Source of the DNA: Moringa oleifera
Lineage: Eukaryota > Streptophyta > Magnoliopsida > Brassicales > Moringaceae
Assembly: GCA_021397835.1 (NCBI GenBank)
Contig: JAJFZO010000566.1
Coordinates: 4,402,001-4,466,000 of the forward strand
Length of the DNA: 64,000 nucleotides
Direction: 5' to 3'
In this document: positions 11,301-23,603 of the stretch, one piece after another
Layout of the letters: each line of letters starts with the position of its first letter
Position numbering within the stretch: the first letter of the stretch is position 1
Translations under genes and position numbers: made by a program
Notes under the pieces: generated by a model
What the model was told of the DNA's origin: nothing
Seen by the model: the letters and a program-made list of their open reading frames with translations, nothing else
Database searches by the model: none

Positions 11301-12400
11301 GATCCATCAGGTGTACCAAATCTAGATGATCCAATGGAAATGGAGAAATTAAGAATTAGGAATGATAAAAAACAAGATTTGTTACAAAAATATGAACAAT
11401 TGTGTAAAAGAATAAATATAGTCAAAGGAGCCAGTGAATTTCACAGAATAGATGTTGAAGACTTAAGCTTAGTACTTGGGTTAGTCTTGCTTCCTTAGTT
11501 AAAAATTCTATAATTTGATAAATACAATAAAACTAAGTGCCCAAAGACTCATTTGAAGAATATATTTGTAAAAAATACACTAGTATGAGCAAAGTTATAA
11601 ACTTTTAATTCATTACTTTCAAGATAGTTTGAAAGATAAGACATTAGATTGGTATACCACTCTAGAGAGAACAAAGATCCAAAATTAAAAAGACTTAGCT
11701 AATGCCTTCATAGCCCACTATTAATATATGGTGGAGTTTACACCAAGTCAAATGGCCATTCAAGGAATGAACAAGGAAAGCAATGAAATGTTCAAGGAGT
11801 ATGCTAGGAGATGGCGAGAGGTCGTTGCCAAGGTTCACCCACTTTTGATTAATGAAGAGTTCTTTGAAATTTTTATGAATACATTGAAATGTTTTGTTTA
11901 TGTTAGGTTCATCAGCATATATAGTGAAAAAAATTTCAAGCTATTAAAGACCAAGTAGATCATTGAAAATGCATTGAAGACAAGAAAGCATGAAGATCTC
12001 AATAACCCAAAGAAATTTTTAGAACTTAAAAAAAAAAAAGAAAGGAGAAATGCATAAGGTATCATATCAACTCAACCAATCACAGTCGACTTATCAGCTT
12101 GTTCAATGATTTTACTAGCCTAATGTTTATCAATAACTGTTATAATATCTAAGATTATTATGTTCCCTTCTGATCAATACTATCAACATCACACTGTCGC
12201 CACCTAAACCAAGGTTACTGCGATGCTTGATGTTACTTTTTGCAATTACATTATACACCCATGCAACCACAGACTCTTGCCCATGAAACAATTGCTCTCG
12301 ACTTATAACCTAGACTAAATTGTATCCAAAACTATTGGAAAGAAGATTGGTTATTTTCACTTTTATCATACCTCTAAAACCACCATTTCTAAAATGGTAT
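11300..12400 (+). pseudogene. Ty3/gypsy gag remnant
   Basis: Decayed gag polyprotein on the plus strand. Around 11510-11600 there is FDKYNKTKCPKTHLKN, the pattern at the start of the retrotransposon gag domain. At 11728-11958 an open stretch includes NEMFKEYARRWREVVAKVHP, the typical gag motif (ESFKEYAQRWRE-like), followed by stops. Later text near 12170-12390 (QYYQHHTVAT and HFYHTS-like pieces) fits the downstream part of the same gag type. No protease, reverse transcriptase, integrase or LTR is visible nearby. Multiple stops and frameshifts make it non-functional. Confidence 0.7.
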
Positions 12401-14136
12401 ATATAATGTAAATGTCACATGTGTTTACCATAATGGAGATGTGGGACTTATTTTAAATTTTAAATTATTTATATTATTTATGTTTATGCTTATAACTTAT
12501 AGTATAATAAGTAATCATTCCATTAATATGAATTCAGAATTCTAAGAGAATTCCCTTAATTTAGTCTAAAAAAGTCCAATGATATATTATTTTGACATTT
12601 AGACTTAGAAGTTTATATAGTGTAAAAAGATTCTAAATCTAATTGTTAGATTATATTTTGAATTCTAAATCTATTTATAAATAAATAGATTTATGAATAG
12701 AATTGTATACATAATGTAATAAAAAATTAGAAATAAAATAAAATAATAAAATTAGATTAAAACACAAAAAAATAAGAATTTCAAATTAGATGTCATTTAA
12801 GAGCTTAAATGTTGTCCATATTCTTTCTAACCTTAAGTTTCGTAAGAAACAAGTTGTAAATTGATTAACAAAATATCGAAATAACTCGATGGTTGTTGGT
12901 TTCAAGGAGTGATACTAATCTAATGCGCTGCTTGTGGGTGTTAGTGTAGATAACTTAGAAAGAGTAGTGTTGAAACTCGTAGCAACGCATCTTTGAGCCT
13001 TTTCATATGTACTCAAGAATTAAAGGTCCCATCATAGTTTTGGATTTATGTTTGTTTGGTATTGTCACATTAACTCTTCAATAATCCATTGAAAATGGAG
13101 TTTTAGTCTCAATTTGCTCATGTGGATCTTGTGGCTTTCCTTCATCATTTGTCTACCTTATCTCCCAGTTTATTCTTTTTTTTTTCATATTATTATCACG
13201 TCAAATCGTTAAGATGTAGTTGAGTGAGACTAAAGTCATGGAGCATTCAAGCCCAATATATTGTCAGGGTTTAATGCACTGACACACCTAATTCTTTAGG
13301 AGCCTGAACTAGTGGTTAAGTTGGTGGAAAAAACCCTGAGATATGATCAGGCCCCTCGTCAAGATTGTCTTGGGGCCACCTCTACCTAATGAGGTCTTAT
13401 ATAGGATATGGATTATGCTGCAAAGTACTATTCTTATTCTTCATGTTGTTCATTGTGTGGCGATAGGGGAGCCTCAAAGTTAGCATAATTCGCTATTGTT
13501 TTCCTATTACCTTGTGTATTTCTTCTAATTGTTTTTGTTAATTCTCAAACTATTGACAATGTTTCTTGAGTTGTTGTCCCAAAGGGCGAATCTGATTATA
13601 AAAATGGAGTTTTTCTTGATAAGTTTTGCACTTACTAGAGCCATTCTCACAAATCCTTGAATAGTAGTATTAGATAGAAAGTTTCTTCTAGTTTATATTC
13701 TTATGAAGTTTTTCTCTCTTTTTTTTTTTTTTTGATACATAATTTTTTACTTTATTCACATGGGCAATGCCAAAATGATGTCACACAAAAAGTAATTTGA
13801 CTTTGATGAAGAGGTCGATATCTTAAGGACCTATAAAAGAAAGAAAACTTTAACATTCAAGTTAGTAATAATTCCTAAATAGATGTTTGTGACTAATATG
13901 TTAGCCTTATGCTTTTGCATGCTTAGAATGTGATACTTGTTTTAATAATAACAAATATATTCGCATACTAATGCTCAAGTAAGACATGTAGTTTAGTTTG
14001 AATTTTCTCAAGCAGCAAAAAGAGTAATAAAAAATCCTCAAGCAAGTTGCTTGGAGGTGTGGACATAAGCGAAGATAACTGAATCATATAAAATCACTAT
14101 GTTTGAATCTTTCTTCTTTACTTCATTTAATTATTA
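12401..14136. other. AT-rich intergenic, no gene
   Basis: No supported frame. Text between 12880 and 13480 is less AT-rich and may be more retroelement sequence (LTR or leader), but neither termini nor a primer site was found. Poly-T runs lie near 13165 and 13720. Confidence 0.35.
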
Positions 14137-14160
14137 TAATTTATTTATTTATTTATTTAT

Positions 14161-14196
<36 letters not shown>
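14137..14196. repeat. (TTTA)n followed by (TTA)n microsatellite
   Basis: TTTA-type units to about 14160, then about 11-12 ATT units to 14196. Confidence 0.9.
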
Positions 14197-15241
14197 GATC
14201 AATTAGTATTTAAATTTGATACTTGTTTTGCGTGTATAAAGCTAACATAATACACGTGTCATTTATAAAGATTATGAGAGATAATATTGGCTAGAATAGA
14301 ACGTTTTTCCAAATCACTTATACAAATTCAAGTATTTTTCTAATTTATAGGTAGACATGGTGAAATCAAATTAAATGAAATAAGTTGGTAAGAGATTATT
14401 TATGTAGTAATAATATTTCTGCCTTCCTGCAAGCTGATCTAAAACTTATTCTATTGATTTTCATGTTAATCTCCGTTGTGTTTTTCTGATTATGTGGCTC
14501 ATTCGATTGGTGAGAAGAGTCTCTCATACATGCATTAACTCTCATATTGAACATGTCAATTTTAAAGTAACCAAAATTGTCGTGTCAATCTGATCTTTAA
14601 TTTTAAAAATAAAAATAATGTTTATATTTATTAATTATTTTTAAAAAATAGTATATCATTTACTTTATTAAATTGTCACATATGAATTTTTTAAAATAAA
14701 TAAAAATTATATTAATAAAAAATTAGTAAAATAATTTTATTAACTATTAAAATATTACAAAATGAGACTTGAATATAGTTATAATATTAAAAGAAAATAG
14801 ATTAATCTAATCATAAAAATAATATATCTTACATATATATCCTTCACAAATATATCCTTGATATAATAATATATATTTATATTAGTTGGTAAACTAATTT
14901 AATATAATTTACATAATATAAATATAAATATATAAATGTAAAAGATTAAAGATGATATTGAGCCTTGAGTTTTTTTCTAATAAATATTAAAATACAAAAA
15001 AATTATCTATAAATTTTGATTTATCAATTTGACTTAAATTAAAATTTATAAAAAAATTAAAAAATATTCAAATTATGAATTTTTTACAAAGATAAAAGAA
15101 ATTATTCAACTTATCATCTTAAAAAAAATTAGTACTGAAAATATTTTTTAAAAGATTTATAGTTTCAAAATTTGTAAATTTTATAAAAAAATGATTATTC
15201 AAATTTAAAAGATAAATTTGAAATGAAACATAAAATTTATT

Positions 15242-15781
15242 GGGTAAAGATCCTACAGAGCTCTAATATTTACCATGTGTTATTGTTCAAACTTTTATAC
15301 TAAAAAAAATAATAAATTAAACCTTGATATACCAATTTAATCAACATTAAATATTATCAAAAAATTAAAAAATTAGTTATATTCAAATTCAAGATGTTAT
15401 ATAACAAATTTTAACTTGAAATTTTTCACAAATATGAAAACATGTTCAAGCTACTGTCACAAAAAATTTCATATTGAATATTAAAAATATATATTTTTAA
15501 TAATTATCAATTTAAAAATTTTTAAAAATAATATAATTATTCAAAAAATTATGAAACTTTTTGTAACGTTAACTTAAATATTTTTTTACATCTGCAAAAA
15601 AATTTTAAGTCAAAATTTACTGTATAAAATTTTTAATTTAAATATTTCTATTTTTGAATTTTTTGATAAGGTTCAATGTGGATTAAATTGATAAATAAAT
15701 ATTTAATTTATTATTTTTTAAATATAATAATTTAATTGATAATGTGTGATAAAGATCAAAAGTTTTATGAGACATTTATTC
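15242..15781. mobile_element. 540-bp foldback element, MULE-related (non-autonomous)
   Basis: The two halves are near inverted copies. The left arm runs GGGTAAAGATCCTACAGAGC ... GCTACTGTCACAAAAAATTTC. The right arm, read on the minus strand, runs from GAATAAATGTCTCATAAAAC to the same centre. Matching internal blocks include TATCAAAAAATTAAAAAATTAG versus its inverted partner. It has no coding capacity. The termini resemble those of the two MULEs (23679-30127 and 30922-33909). The 9 bp on the left (AAATTTATT, 15233-15241) and right (ATATTTATT, 15782-15790) agree at 8 of 9 positions, as expected for a Mutator-type target duplication, although low complexity weakens this. Confidence 0.7.
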
Positions 15782-16014
15782 ATATTTATTCGAATCATTT
15801 CTTAAGCATATCAAAAATGAAAATACTATTAATTTTTTACAACTATTTTAACCTAAAGTCTAATTTAAACACAATCAATAATTTTTTTTTAATTTTTTTA
15901 AAATTAAAATCTAATTTTTAAATAAAAAACTAATTTTTTGTGATATTTATTTTATATTAAAAAAATTGAAGCAAGACTCATTATTAATCCATTTTGAACC
16001 AGAAGTCACTTATT

Positions 16015-16092
16015 TGGGCCTTGAAATTAGAGCTCAATCGGCTCAATTTGGGCTGTAAGTAAATTTGACCTCTGCTTAAGTTGCGAGGCCCA
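16015..16092 (+). promoter_or_regulatory. Three TGGGCC/T (site II-type) motifs upstream of DXO1
   Basis: TGGGCC at 16015-16020, TGGGCT at 16049-16054 and the inverted GGCCCA at 16087-16092. TGGGCY motifs of this kind are known in promoters of plant housekeeping and growth genes, where TCP factors bind. They sit 225-300 bp before the ATG and about 105-180 bp before the TATA box. Confidence 0.5.
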
Positions 16093-16195
16093 AGGAGAGA
16101 AGAAGACACTGATTCAACTCAGCGATTGAACTCCCCCAAATCTCCTCCGGTTATTTACGGAGTCGTTTTGCCCCAAACTCGTCCCTGTCATGCAG

Positions 16196-16202
16196 TATAA
16201 AT
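16196..16202 (+). promoter_or_regulatory. TATA box of DXO1
   Basis: TATAAAT at 16196-16202, 115 bp before the start codon. Transcription would start near 16225-16235, giving a leader of about 85-90 nt. Confidence 0.55.
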
Positions 16203-16316
16203 CGAAGCTACTGACATAAGCAGCCATTAAAATTCCCTCAAAAGCTCAGAGTGCCTCAGGCACAAATTTGCTCTTTTTCGGTTTGAGCAGAAGTACGGAT
16301 TGTCTCTGAACAAGAG

Positions 16317-19300
16317 ATGGATTTGTTTGGAGAAGATAACGACAACCGTGAACAAGAGGATGGGTCCCACGAGTCTTCCTCTCCATCAAGATCATCGTCC
16401 TCCGCTGCATCATCCTCCTCGTCTTCATCATCAGGGTCATCATCAGCGGCGTCTTCGTCCAACGGCAGTGATGGGGGCGAGACCAGCAGTGCAAGTGGAA
16501 GCGCGAGCAGTGGAGGGGAAGACGAAGAGAATGGAGAAGAAGCAGAGGGTTACCGTCACACCAAAAATAGTAACAATAAGGGTTTTTATGGGCACGAGGA
16601 GAAAGATCTATTTGGTTCTGATAATGAAGATTACTGTAAAACCCCTGCTACTAGCCCGTTTCCCATTCCTGGTAAGCTTTTTGTTCTCCTTTTTCTTCTT
16701 AGTTAGTGCTCAGCTTTCGGGCATAAGCATATGGGTTTTTTGTTACATTCTTCTTCTGGGCTGCCGTTTGATTGCATATGTCTGTGTTGATTGCATATGT
16801 CTATTTAATTTCTTTTTTGGTTCTTTGTTTCCTTTTGATACTTTGACTTCATGCCCAAGTAAACTACATTTTATCTTTAAATGGATTTTATGTTTGTTTT
16901 GTTTGTTAACATTGAAGTTACTGTCAAGGAACTTGGTAATAAGTCAAATGTATAAGGCAATGGGATATGTAAGACGCCTCCAAGATAGTCAGGATATACA
17001 GTAACTGATTAGAGTTTATAGGCTCTATTGAATTCCTTCTCATTTATTTCATTTGTGTGTAGACCCATGGCTTTCATATTAAACTGCAAACTGATATCTG
17101 TAAAAGGTCAAGAAATTTAATGAGCTTTGAACCCCAGTTTATCTAAAAACTTGAAACAGTGTGGAGAAAGCAAAGGCAGTGCTGTTATATTGCTACTACC
17201 TAAGATGGGAAAAAGATTTCAATGGACATGCATGCAGCCCACTGAAGCTCTTTTTCAATTAGGCTGGATTTCTTTCCCTTTACCTAATGTTATCATGAAG
17301 AAAGCTCTTCAAACAGTTGTTGACTATACTTCATGAAATCTCCCTTTTTTCTTTTTGGCAGTGTTGCCTGTTGTACGCAATACTAACAACCAAGGAGGTA
17401 GAGGGGTTTTTGGACGTGGTCGTTGGCAGTCTGGATATCAAAATGATCGAGGAGGAGCAGGCCTTCTTCCCCGACCTGGGCCTTATCCTCAAAGGCAGGG
17501 TTATGGTTATGGCCCTAAATTTTCAAATGGTCATCGTGATGAACGTTTTGTTTCTGAACTAAGGCTTTCCAAGAGTGAAGAAACTTTATCAAGGAAAGCT
17601 ATTGTCTTTCAAGAGGTAAGTGATATTCTTTTTCTTCTTACTCCCTTCCCCCTCGCCCAACCCCTTCTTTTGTTCAATCCTTCAGGTGGTTTGGATGTTG
17701 ATAATGATGGTGGGCAATATGTGTCTAAGAGATGGGACTTTATGTCTCACCATATGATAGTTTTTACCAAGATCCCTTCGTGTTCTACTGGATTCGCAAT
17801 TTGCATTTGACTAATCTTTTTGCTAAATTTTTGTGGTAGAAAGGAAAGAAAAAGCAATTGAGAAGTTATATATCTGATATTAGTATTTTTTTCTTCTTGT
17901 GCTTTCTTTTACATTTTAAAGATCTTATTGATGTGATTAGTAGATGTTTTTGTTGCCGCATGCTTCATCAGCACCATGCAAGTTAGAATACTATCTGTAG
18001 ACATTTTTGTTATTGTTATTGATAACCAAGGTATTCCGATTGGGGAATTTGATTAATAAATGGGAGCTTATCCTCCTCGGGGTCCTAAATTGAACAAGGA
18101 ACAAAATCAGCGCCTCTGAGGAGATTCGAACCTTGTACCTATTCCGATTGGGGAATTTGATTAATAAATGGGAGCTTATCCTCCTCGGGGTCCTAAATTG
18201 AACAAGGAACAAAATCAGCGCCTCTGAGGAGATTCGAACCTTGTACCTGCCCTACAAGTTGATTTGAACTCCTCAGGGTTAATGCTATTGGTAGACGTCC
18301 CTTGTGGTTGTGTAGTAATATCTTGTAAATTGTATTTCTGTCATTTTCTATCTTTTTCTGAATTTACCAATTGAATCTGACAGCCATGCGAACTTGGCTG
18401 CTATAGTCGTGTAGAAGATGGAGAAGTTTACTTTGATGAGCGGAGCTTGGTAAGCTGTTCTTGTATTATTTTTCATTAGATGATAACTCTCTTGCATATT
18501 GTTAGCACACTAAAGTGACCTTTATATTCTTGTGTACAGAGGCTCTTTAAGCGTCTTATCAGTGAAGATGTTGGAGCTGATTTAAATGATGGTTACAATA
18601 CTTTCATTGAGAAAAAAGGTAATGTATCATGTCTTGATTTGTGGCTGGATGATTCCATGGTAGATTGTTTGTGTATAGGAATAATACACAACCAATGATG
18701 GTTACATTTGTTACAAATCTCTTCGGGTTATGTGTATGAAGGCTGATGTGTGCAGGTAACTCTGTGTTTTTTCTCTAAATCAGAACTGGGCTCCCAGGGT
18801 TTTGGGGACCTTCTTGCAAGCATAAGAGCCAAAAAAATTCCACTTCAGAACATTCATTTTGTGGTATGAATTGGATTATGTATTTAGCTCGGATATTTTT
18901 TGTAATGCATTCACTGCAGATATCATCTAAAACTTTTTTCTGTTTTTTTCACAGACTTTCCGTAACAACCTGAATAAGGTAATTCCTAACTATTTTTCAT
19001 ATTTTTTAGTTATAGTCAATGTTCCTTGATTTTGGTAAGGGATATATCTGACTGACTTGATTCCAGTCCTGAATCAGACAATATTTCTTTTTCCACTTGG
19101 GTACTGCACAGTGTGATTGAGTCAATCTAGTTGTTAATGACTTGTGTAGTAGGTTCTCAAATCTCTTTGCTTTTGGAGACTATACAAGTGATGTGAAATT
19201 TGTTATGAAAGTTTAATATATAGATAAGATAAAAATGGATAGAAAAGATGGATGATTCTACTCCTTCTGTGCTTATTTAATTGTAGATATTAGCTACGGC

Positions 19301-21527
19301 TTATATTCGACATGAGCCATGGGAAATGGGGGTGCATAAGCGGAATGGTGTGGTCTATCTGGATGTGCATAAGCTACCAGAAAGGCGGCAAAGTGAGTTA
19401 GATCGCCGCAGGTATTAGAATTCCATACATTCTTTTCTTGGTTCTGCATCCCCTTGTTTGCTGCTCTCATGACTTTCCACGGAACAGCACTTTGTGTAAT
19501 GGTTTACTTGTACTTTAGATGTTACTGGGGGTATTGTTTTGAGAGCCTTGCCACGGAAGATCCAAGAAGAGCCGATGGAGAAGGAATACATCATGTTGAT
19601 GCCAATGTTGAGTATTGTTCTGTTATTAAAACCAAATTAGGAGCTCATCGTATTCTGATGGGTGCGGAAATGGATTGCTGTGATTCAACTGATGATGGGA
19701 AGAGGTTCTATGTGGAGTTGAAGACAAGTCGCGAGGTTCTTGTGCATTTTGTCTTTTCTTTTCCCTACTAAGTGCTGTTTTAAGTTTGCCTTTTTAATCC
19801 AATAATCTGATTTTTGTAATATGGCTGCATATAATGGCTCTCGTAAACTTTGCAGTTGGATTATCATACTGAAGAAAGATATGAGAGGGAGAAACTGCTG
19901 AAGTTTTGGGTATGTATACTCTACTGTGACTATGAATTTGCTATTTGTTTCCTGGTACTCTTGTGTTTTTCACATCTAAAAAACATGTAACTGTCACGAG
20001 TTTTTTTTTTTTTTTTTTTGAGCAAATATACATGACTTATCTGTTGATGTTCTTGTCAAAACACATTAATGTAATATTTTCCTACTACCTCCATTAACAC
20101 TCCCTCCTGAATTTCTTGCACGTCTTTTACATGTTTGTAGCAGTAATCTACTCTATCTTATCTATTTTTGGTGAAACTACTTAGTGATTCAGCCTATGCT
20201 CACATAAATCACATTTCTAGCATGTTAAGGACAGTTCTTGCTGTCGCACAGCACATTAACATGCTGAGATGGGTCATCTGTTGTATTATCAAATGTTTCT
20301 CAGGATCCCACAATTGGCAGTCCTTTTTGCTCAATCGTTGTTGGTTCAGAATTTGCATTTCTTTCACAATGGAAGTCTAGTTGTTTAAATGGTTTGTCAT
20401 TTGATGTTGTTCTCCCTTCTTCATCCAGCATTAGGGAAATAACTTGGTATACTTTGATTTGTTGCAGATTCAATCATTCCTGGCTGGTGTTCCTTATATC
20501 GTTGTTGGATTTAGGTAATTCCAAGTCCTGGTCATCCTTTCTTCAGCTTTATTATTGGGACTTCTGCATCACTTTACCACAGAATAACTGTCTTTTATAT
20601 ATGATTTGGGAAATCAAACACATGTTTATAAGATATACGGAACACAAAGGTTGAAAATAGCTTTGATTGGAGAAATGGCAATATTGTTGTCTTTCCATGA
20701 CTGATACTAGCACATAAGCTTTGGATTTATTGCAAGTAAGAAAATATAATTCACTGTACAGTAAACCTAACTTGTCACAACAACCACGGACATGCAGTTT
20801 GCAACTTGATTCTGCTACTAAGGTTTGCATATGCATTTCATCAGCTTTTGCTTGATGAATTTTGTTTTGTTACATTATCTTGTCTTTGATGCAGGGATGA
20901 TGCAGGTCGCCTTGTCCGCACAGAGAGACTGAAAACTAAAGATATAACTCACAGAGTGAAAATGAAGAACTATTGGCAGGTGAATCAGTCTTGCCACAAA
21001 ATGCACATATGCACTGGAAGTTTTAATTGCTCCAGCTTGTTCAACAGGGCCTCTCTTCAAGCTTGACTTTATTAATCTCTCTCTCTCACGCAACACAAAA
21101 GTACATGCACAGCAAATACAATAATTATTCAGTTCCCTAACCTTCCCTTCTGATGAACATCAATTGGCAGGGAGGGGTGTGTCTGGCATTTGCTGATGAG
21201 GTATTGTGCTGGCTTTATGGAACAGTGAAAGAAAGTAAGCATTTAACCATAATCTCCCTCTACGCTCTTTCAATGATTAATCAAAACACAAACATATTTT
21301 AGGTATCCTATATTATCTCCTCTCCCCGATGCCCTTTTTCTTTTCCCTAACTTTTTTCTCAGAAACAGAATGAAGAATGTATATGGCTATTTATAGTACT
21401 AACTCTTTACTTTGTGGGTTCAGATGAAGACTACATGTTGCAATTTGCTCCACCATTCACGCGTCTAGAGCTTCTACAAGCGCAGTCTTGTCCGGATGTG
21501 ATCGCTAACCATGTCGAGCAATTATGA
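16317..21527 (+). CDS. DXO1: DXO/RAI1-family RNA 5'-end decapping/deNADding nuclease, 517 aa
   Basis: Coding exons: 16317-16671, 17362-17615, 18384-18449, 18540-18618, 18784-18863, 18955-18978, 19287-19411, 19519-19735, 19856-19909, 20468-20514, 20895-20979, 21171-21234, 21424-21527. All borders are GT..AG, phases join, and the 1554-nt frame is intact. Residues 1-118 are acidic and very Ser-rich; about 119-170 are Gly/Arg-rich ([14 protein letters not shown]). Both form the low-complexity N terminus typical of plant DXO1. The catalytic fold covers about 200-517 and shows the family's metal-binding motifs: GYCFE (E336), GAEMDC (E378, D380) and VELK (E394, K396), plus a probable active-site Gln in FWIQSF (Q420). 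Established for the family: removal of incomplete or NAD caps from RNA. Plant DXO1 also has catalysis-independent roles, including with the cap methyltransferase RNMT1. Length is close to the Arabidopsis protein. The exon 8 donor (GAG/GTTCTT) is weak but needed for the frame. Confidence 0.93.
18032..18247. repeat. Exact 108-bp tandem duplication in DXO1 intron 2
   Basis: Copies at 18032-18139 and 18140-18247 are identical by eye (start TATTCCGATTGGGG, end CTTGTACC). On the minus strand each carries GGTTCGAATC, the consensus of a tRNA/SINE B box, but no convincing A box was found. The unit could be part of a SINE or a retroelement fragment. Confidence 0.9.
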
Positions 21528-22100
21528 AACTTTCAAGACTTTTTACTCTGAAATGTGATTGCATACTCAAAAGGGACACTTTTTAAGTTATAGACTTAAA
21601 AGAGGTATCTTTGTTGCGTTAGATATCGATGTAACTTGAGATACAAGAGCATGCTCTTCTCAAACTATAGATCCCAAATGGGTGTTATGCAAGAAAAGTG
21701 CAGAACCAGTGTTTTGTCGCCATAGGTTACTTGGAACGTTGTAAAGTCAGACCAGGCTTATTAATAAGGAAACATAATCCGATTTCTGATTTTTTACTTG
21801 TGAAGAGCCCAACATGCAATTTTCTGTGCAACTCTTCATCTACATGGTGTTGAGTTGTGGGTGGTTACTGAATCAACTTACAATTTGTTCAGTCAGGTTG
21901 CATTTTCACTTTTAGGAACGGTTATTTAAAGTTTGAAATGCATTTTTAAAATTTAAATTTTAAATTTGGAAAAATCTTCAGACAATCTCTATTTATCAAG
22001 TTAGATATTTTTATTTATTGAATTTGATTTTTTAAAATTAACAATTAATTAAAATTTTTTAAAAATTTAAATTATATTTTAAAATAAAATATTTTAAAGT
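21528..22100. other. 3' flank of DXO1, then AT-rich DNA
   Basis: The first roughly 350 bp are likely 3' UTR and terminator region of DXO1. From about 21930 the sequence becomes almost pure A/T and merges into foldback-type repeats. No gene seen. Confidence 0.45.
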
Positions 22101-22104
22101 AAAT

Positions 22105-22640
22105 ATCATTTAAAATTTTGAGTTTTACCATCTTTCTCTAATAAAACTTTAACTTTTAAAATGTATTCAAATAAATCTTAATTTATTGATTTTGTTTAAA
22201 TTAAATTTTGATTAAAAATAATTATAAAAAATTAATATTTTTAATTGTTAAAAATAAATAAAAACTTCCCAAATAAATTTTGCACTTTATTATGATTTTA
22301 TCTTCTAAATTTGAAATTTTTGTAACTAATTTACTATTTTTTATGAATTTTTAAAATTTTTGATAGTACATTTTTTAAGAAAAATATTTTTAGTACTTAA
22401 AAAATTTTAAATTTTTTTATGATGATGGGTTAAATATTTTAGTACATCCGTGAAAAATTGTAAGATAAAATTCATTCTAAAAAATCTTTAATTTAAATAC
22501 TTTTAATATTTAAATTTTTCAATAAAGTAGAATTTTGACAAAATTGAAATATTAATGTTTATTTGGATAGGTTTTGAAAGTAAATGTTTAATTGAAAAGA
22601 TGGGGTAAAATTTAAAGTTTTAAATGGTAGGTATCTAATA
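22105..22640. repeat. AT-rich foldback element (second terminal type)
   Basis: The left end (GTTTTACCATCTTTCTCTAA..., TTCAAATAAATCTTAA) matches, inverted, the right end at about 22550-22620 (TTTATTTGGATAGG..., AAAGATGGGGTAAAA). Central text resembles that of the MULE-type foldbacks. Related ends occur near 22690-22720, 23000-23030, 30380-30420 and 33980-34060. It has no coding capacity. Limits are approximate because of low complexity. Confidence 0.5.
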
Positions 22641-23070
22641 TTTTAAATTTAAATTTTTTAAATAAAAAAATAAATCATTTAAAACTTTGGGTTTCGCTCT
22701 TTCTCTCTCCTCAATGTAACGTATTTAAAAAAATTTTAATTTATCAACTTTCAAAAATTAAATTTAAATAAAAATCTTAGAAAATCTTAATATCCATCTC
22801 ATATTATTAATCAAATTTTCATATTTAAAAAGTTATAAATCAAATATTGATTTATAAATTTAGTTTAAATTACATTTTATCAAAAAAATTAAAAATTGAG
22901 ATATTAAAATCTTATATAACAAATTTTGCTTAAAATTTTTAAAATTCAAATTTAAATAATTTTTAAATAAAAATTAAAATCATTTACAACTTTGAACTTT
23001 AATTTTTTTCTCTTCAATAAAACTATCTATTTAAAAAAAATACTTTAATTTATCAATTTGAATAAAAATA
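22641..23070. repeat. AT-rich nested repeat remnants
   Basis: Contains another pyrimidine-rich end (CTCTTTCTCTCTCCTC, about 22698-22713). It also holds a MULE-type end (TCTTAATATCCATCTC..., TATTTAAAAAGTTATAAATC, about 22785-22840) and a further copy of the end at about 22990-23030. These read as elements inserted into each other. No gene. Confidence 0.4.
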
Positions 23071-23603
23071 AATTTTAAGGTGAAAGTCCTATAAAAGCTT
23101 CATGTCTAGCTCATATTACAAATTAAACTTTCAAATCCAAAAAGGGACAAATTAAACCTTAATTTAAATTTATCAAAAAATTCAAAAATTGAGATATTAA
23201 GATATTATATAATGGTATTTTGACTTGAAATATTTTACAAATGTAAATAAATAATCAAGTTACTGTCACAAAAAGTTTTATAATATTTTGAGTACGAAAA
23301 ATATATCATTTTAAAATTTAAAATATCAAAAATTTTAATTTTTTTTGAAAAAGCCTAATTATTTTAAAAATTATGTAATTTTTTATAACAGTAGCTTGAA
23401 TTTTTTTTATATCTGTCAAAAATTTTAAGTTAAAACTGTATAAGATCTTCAATTTGAATATCTCTAATTTTTGAATTTTTTGATAAAGTCAATTTAAATC
23501 AAATTGATAAATTAAGGTTCAATTTTTCTTTTTTAAACATAAAGGTTTGACCAGTAACATGAGGTAAATATCAAAGTTTTATGAGATCTTTACCTTAAAT
23601 TTT
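23071..23603. mobile_element. Foldback element related to the MULE termini
   Basis: Left arm TTAAGGTGAAAGTCCTATAAAAG and the inverted right arm TTAAGGTAAAGATCTCATAAAAC match. So do the inner blocks (AATTAAACCTTAATTTAAATTT, and GTTACTGTCACAAAAAG at the centre versus its inverted copy). It is the same family as 15242-15781, sharing RAGYTACTGTCACAAAAA near the centre. It is non-coding. No clear target duplication was found. Confidence 0.65.

Noticed and set aside
16246..16494. Two minus-strand open frames opposite DXO1 exon 1
   Set aside because: They mirror the Ser/Glu/Asp-rich repeats of the real exon and have no own domain or promoter.
18120..18247. tRNA gene suggested by GGTTCGAATC on the minus strand
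   Set aside because: No cloverleaf, anticodon arm or A box can be drawn around it.
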